From Notospermus geniculatus (taxonomy: Eukaryota; Nemertea; Pilidiophora; Heteronemertea; Lineidae): 64,000 nt of DNA. A model generated the notes under the pieces. It was not told the origin of the DNA. It searched no databases and saw nothing but the letters and a program-made list of their open reading frames with translations. Both the position numbers and the translations under genes were made by a program. This document shows positions 62,176 to 64,000 of this stretch, one piece after another; the stretch's first letter is position 1, and each line of letters starts with the position of its first letter. The DNA lies in contig NMRB01000037.1 of the NCBI GenBank assembly GCA_002633025.1, forward strand, positions 732,673-796,672, read 5' to 3'.

Positions 62176-64000
62176 CATAATCTGTCGTATCATCTGAATC
62201 AACAGAGCCATAATTCTCAAACACAATCGTTGGAAGGGAGAGACTTTTCCTGCGGGCTGCAATGTAGTCATCCCTCAAGTAATCCAGTTGCATATTCTCC
62301 CAACAACTAACGATGACCTCCTCGTAGAAACTTTCGATGGATTTATCCAAAATTCTAAAGTTTTTCTCCAAAATTTTGTGAGTTTCATTCAAATTTTCTA
62401 AAGAATTTTCCACGTCCTTCATGTTCACACCCATATCAACCTCGACACATTTTTTGTCATTTTCCTTGGATTTTTGTGCACTTTCATAGATCGCGCGGAA
62501 ATTTTCAATCGATTTTTTGTCATTCCTGTCCAAATTTTCAACGGATTTCCCTACTTTTGCCATTGATTCCAGGCCATCCACAACAGACCTGTCAACAACT
62601 TCAACAGAATTGCCAACATCAATGGATTTATCTGTCTTATTACTCGATGTTGAACCTGAACCATTCGAAAACGCGAACAGACTTTTCTTTCCTGCCCTTG
62701 AACTGTTCTTCCATCCAACTTTTACCGAGCTTTCCCTTGCCTCAAGGCCTTCTTTCTCTAATGGCAATGAAGCCATTTTCTGTCGACAATTACGATAGAC
62801 ATCGCCGTCAGATCTGTCAACCGAGATGGGAAAAGCATTAGGCACTTTGGGTGCAATCCCTCGCTCATCGCCTTTGTAGATTTCAAAAGAAGGATTAGCA
62901 ATTCCCTCACGCAAATCCAGACGCAGACCACCATTATCTTGCGTCTTTTCCACGAGAGATGCATTAGTCGGTCCTGTATCGGTAGAACTTTGTCGCGACT
63001 TGTCCATCAGAGCAGTAACCCGACTTCTACTCTGACATTCTTGTGACTTTTCTACACCTGAAGCAGAAGTTTGACTCCTTTCCACATAACTCTTTCCCCG
63101 CTGTTGCTCCGAGCCCATATCCCTTTCTAAGAAGAATCGTTCAGACTTCAGCGATGCTCGTCTCACCATACAGTTCGGGTAGAGCTCCCCAAGTCCATTT
63201 TCATTCCACTGCTCAACAGCCAGGAGACCTCCGCTCACCACGCCAGCGGCCTTCGCACCCCCCGGTTGACTTTCAAACCACTTTGCCTTCTCCAAACTCG
63301 TTTTAACAGCATGAAGACATTGCGTCCTCATGTCAGACTTGGTCAACTTCCTTTCCATTTCTGGCAAGTCATACATTTCAGTTTTGGCTGCGAATATCAT
63401 GTTTTCTTTATCGGCATTAACTTGACTATTTCTCCTCAAAATATCCAAGGATTGATCCACTTTAAGATTCCAACCAACAGCTCCTAAATACTCCCCTCTC
63501 TCACCCACAGATTCCCTCCTGCCATCTGAAACTGGACATGAAGATAGTCCTTTTGGTGTCTCCAAGGGTGATAGTCCATTTGGTGTCTCCAGAGAAGATA
63601 ATCCTTTTGGTGTCTCCAGAGAGGGTAGTCCTTTTGGTGTCTCCAGAGAAGATAGTCCTTCTGGTGTCTCCAGAGAAGGTAGTCCTTTTTGGGTCTCCAG
63701 AGAAGATAGCCCTTCTGATGTCTCCAGAGTAGATTACTGTCCTTTTGGGGTCTCCAGAGAAGATAGTCCTTCTGGTGTCTCCAGAGAAGGTAGTCCTTTT
63801 TGGGTCTCCAGAGAAGATAGGTCTTCTGATGTCTCCAGAGATGATAGTCCTGTTGGTGTCTCCAAATTAGATAGTCCTTTTGGTGTCTCCAGAGAAGATC
63901 CTAGATCCTGACTTGAATTCAGTGTCTTTTTCTCATACACTTCTTCAACAAACATGTCCAAAGAATCCACCGACATTGCAGATCCACTTTTCTCCAAACG
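62176..64000 (-). CDS. unrecognised low-complexity protein with nonapeptide repeats; partial exon, one in-frame stop
   Basis: The minus-strand frame is open from the window edge (64000) to a TAA at 63734-63736, and again in the same frame to 62039. In translation order: a non-repetitive lead-in (SGSAMSVDSLDMFVEEVYEK), 13 units of a nine-residue repeat (LETPKGLSS, with SEGLSS, QKGLPS and PEGLSS variants), then about 460 polar residues rich in Ser, Lys, Glu and Asp. The C-terminal third repeats a (K/N/R)S(I/V/L)(E/D) motif at least eight times (KSIDVG, NSVEVV, KSVENL, KSIENF, NSLENL, KSIESF and others) and looks helical or coiled-coil. No enzyme motif, signal peptide or membrane segment is visible, so I infer a disordered scaffold-type protein of unknown role. 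A good splice donor (G|GTAGGT, intron from 62175) suggests the exon ends at 62176 and that the remaining codons to 62039 are intronic. The first in-frame ATG after the stop is well inside the non-repeat part; the true start is probably beyond the window. The stop may be a real allele, a sequencing error, or evidence of a pseudogene. Confidence 0.65.
63540..63897 (-). repeat. 27-bp coding minisatellite (13 units)
   Basis: Plus-strand unit GGTGTCTCCAGAGAAGATAG plus TCCTTTT, 27 bp, so copy-number change keeps frame. Units 3-6 and 7-10 (protein order) are a four-unit higher-order duplication. Unit 6 is one codon longer and contains the TAA. The frame on the plus strand is also open across part of the array but stops at both sides. 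Confidence 0.95.

Noticed and set aside
63538-63732. Plus-strand 64-codon hydrophobic repeat frame (VLLVSPEKI pattern)
   Set aside because: It is the antisense shadow of the 27-bp repeat; only the minus frame extends far beyond the repeat on both sides.

Overview
The window looks like repeat-dominated, non-coding DNA from an animal, most likely a marine invertebrate. Three tRNA-derived SINE families, dozens of short inverted-repeat (MITE or foldback) elements, a piece of CR1/L2-like LINE, several minisatellites and one 4.3-kb satellite array account for most of what can be read. Many elements sit inside others. There is no prokaryotic gene organisation. I cannot name the species. Two runs of N (28983-29863 and 52320-52428) are assembly gaps.

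Layout. 1-5 kb: a 21-bp minisatellite, a SINE split by a MITE, a foldback, and a 17-bp minisatellite carrying AGGTCA motifs. 5-9 kb: hairpin elements, a SINE and a large inverted repeat. 9-16 kb: CAGTAC MITEs, SINEs, a 40-bp minisatellite invaded by two elements, and a 118-bp minisatellite invaded by an 800-bp element. 16-27 kb: a 95-bp minisatellite, SINEs, a SINE split by a 519-bp MITE, and CAGGG elements with 5-bp target duplications. 27-39 kb: the gap, a TTAA-flanked element containing a 109-bp palindrome, a 28-bp minisatellite, and more SINEs and MITEs. 39.25-43.5 kb: about 44 copies of a 99-bp satellite, 42 of them in exact register, with three AGGTCA motifs per unit (two as a DR2). 44-62 kb: a dense graveyard of SINEs, MITEs and longer non-autonomous elements, plus the LINE end.

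The only convincing host coding sequence is at the right edge (about 62176-64000, minus strand). It is a long exon-like open frame encoding a nonapeptide repeat (consensus LETPKGLSS, 13 units) followed by a polar, Ser/Lys/Glu-rich stretch. The frame is interrupted by one in-frame TAA at the junction of a higher-order duplication of the repeat. I do not recognise the protein. The frame runs off the window.

No gene system (operon, defence island, biosynthetic cluster) is visible. The most noteworthy items are the AGGTCA satellite, the stop codon in the coding repeat, four CAGRG-ended elements that all have 5-bp target duplications, three elements bounded by TTAA-CCC, two MITE families sharing a CAGTAC...CACAATTGAC end, and a 109-bp palindrome present twice with apparent 6-bp target duplications. 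Intervals without an entry, and those entered as unassigned, hold nothing I could identify.
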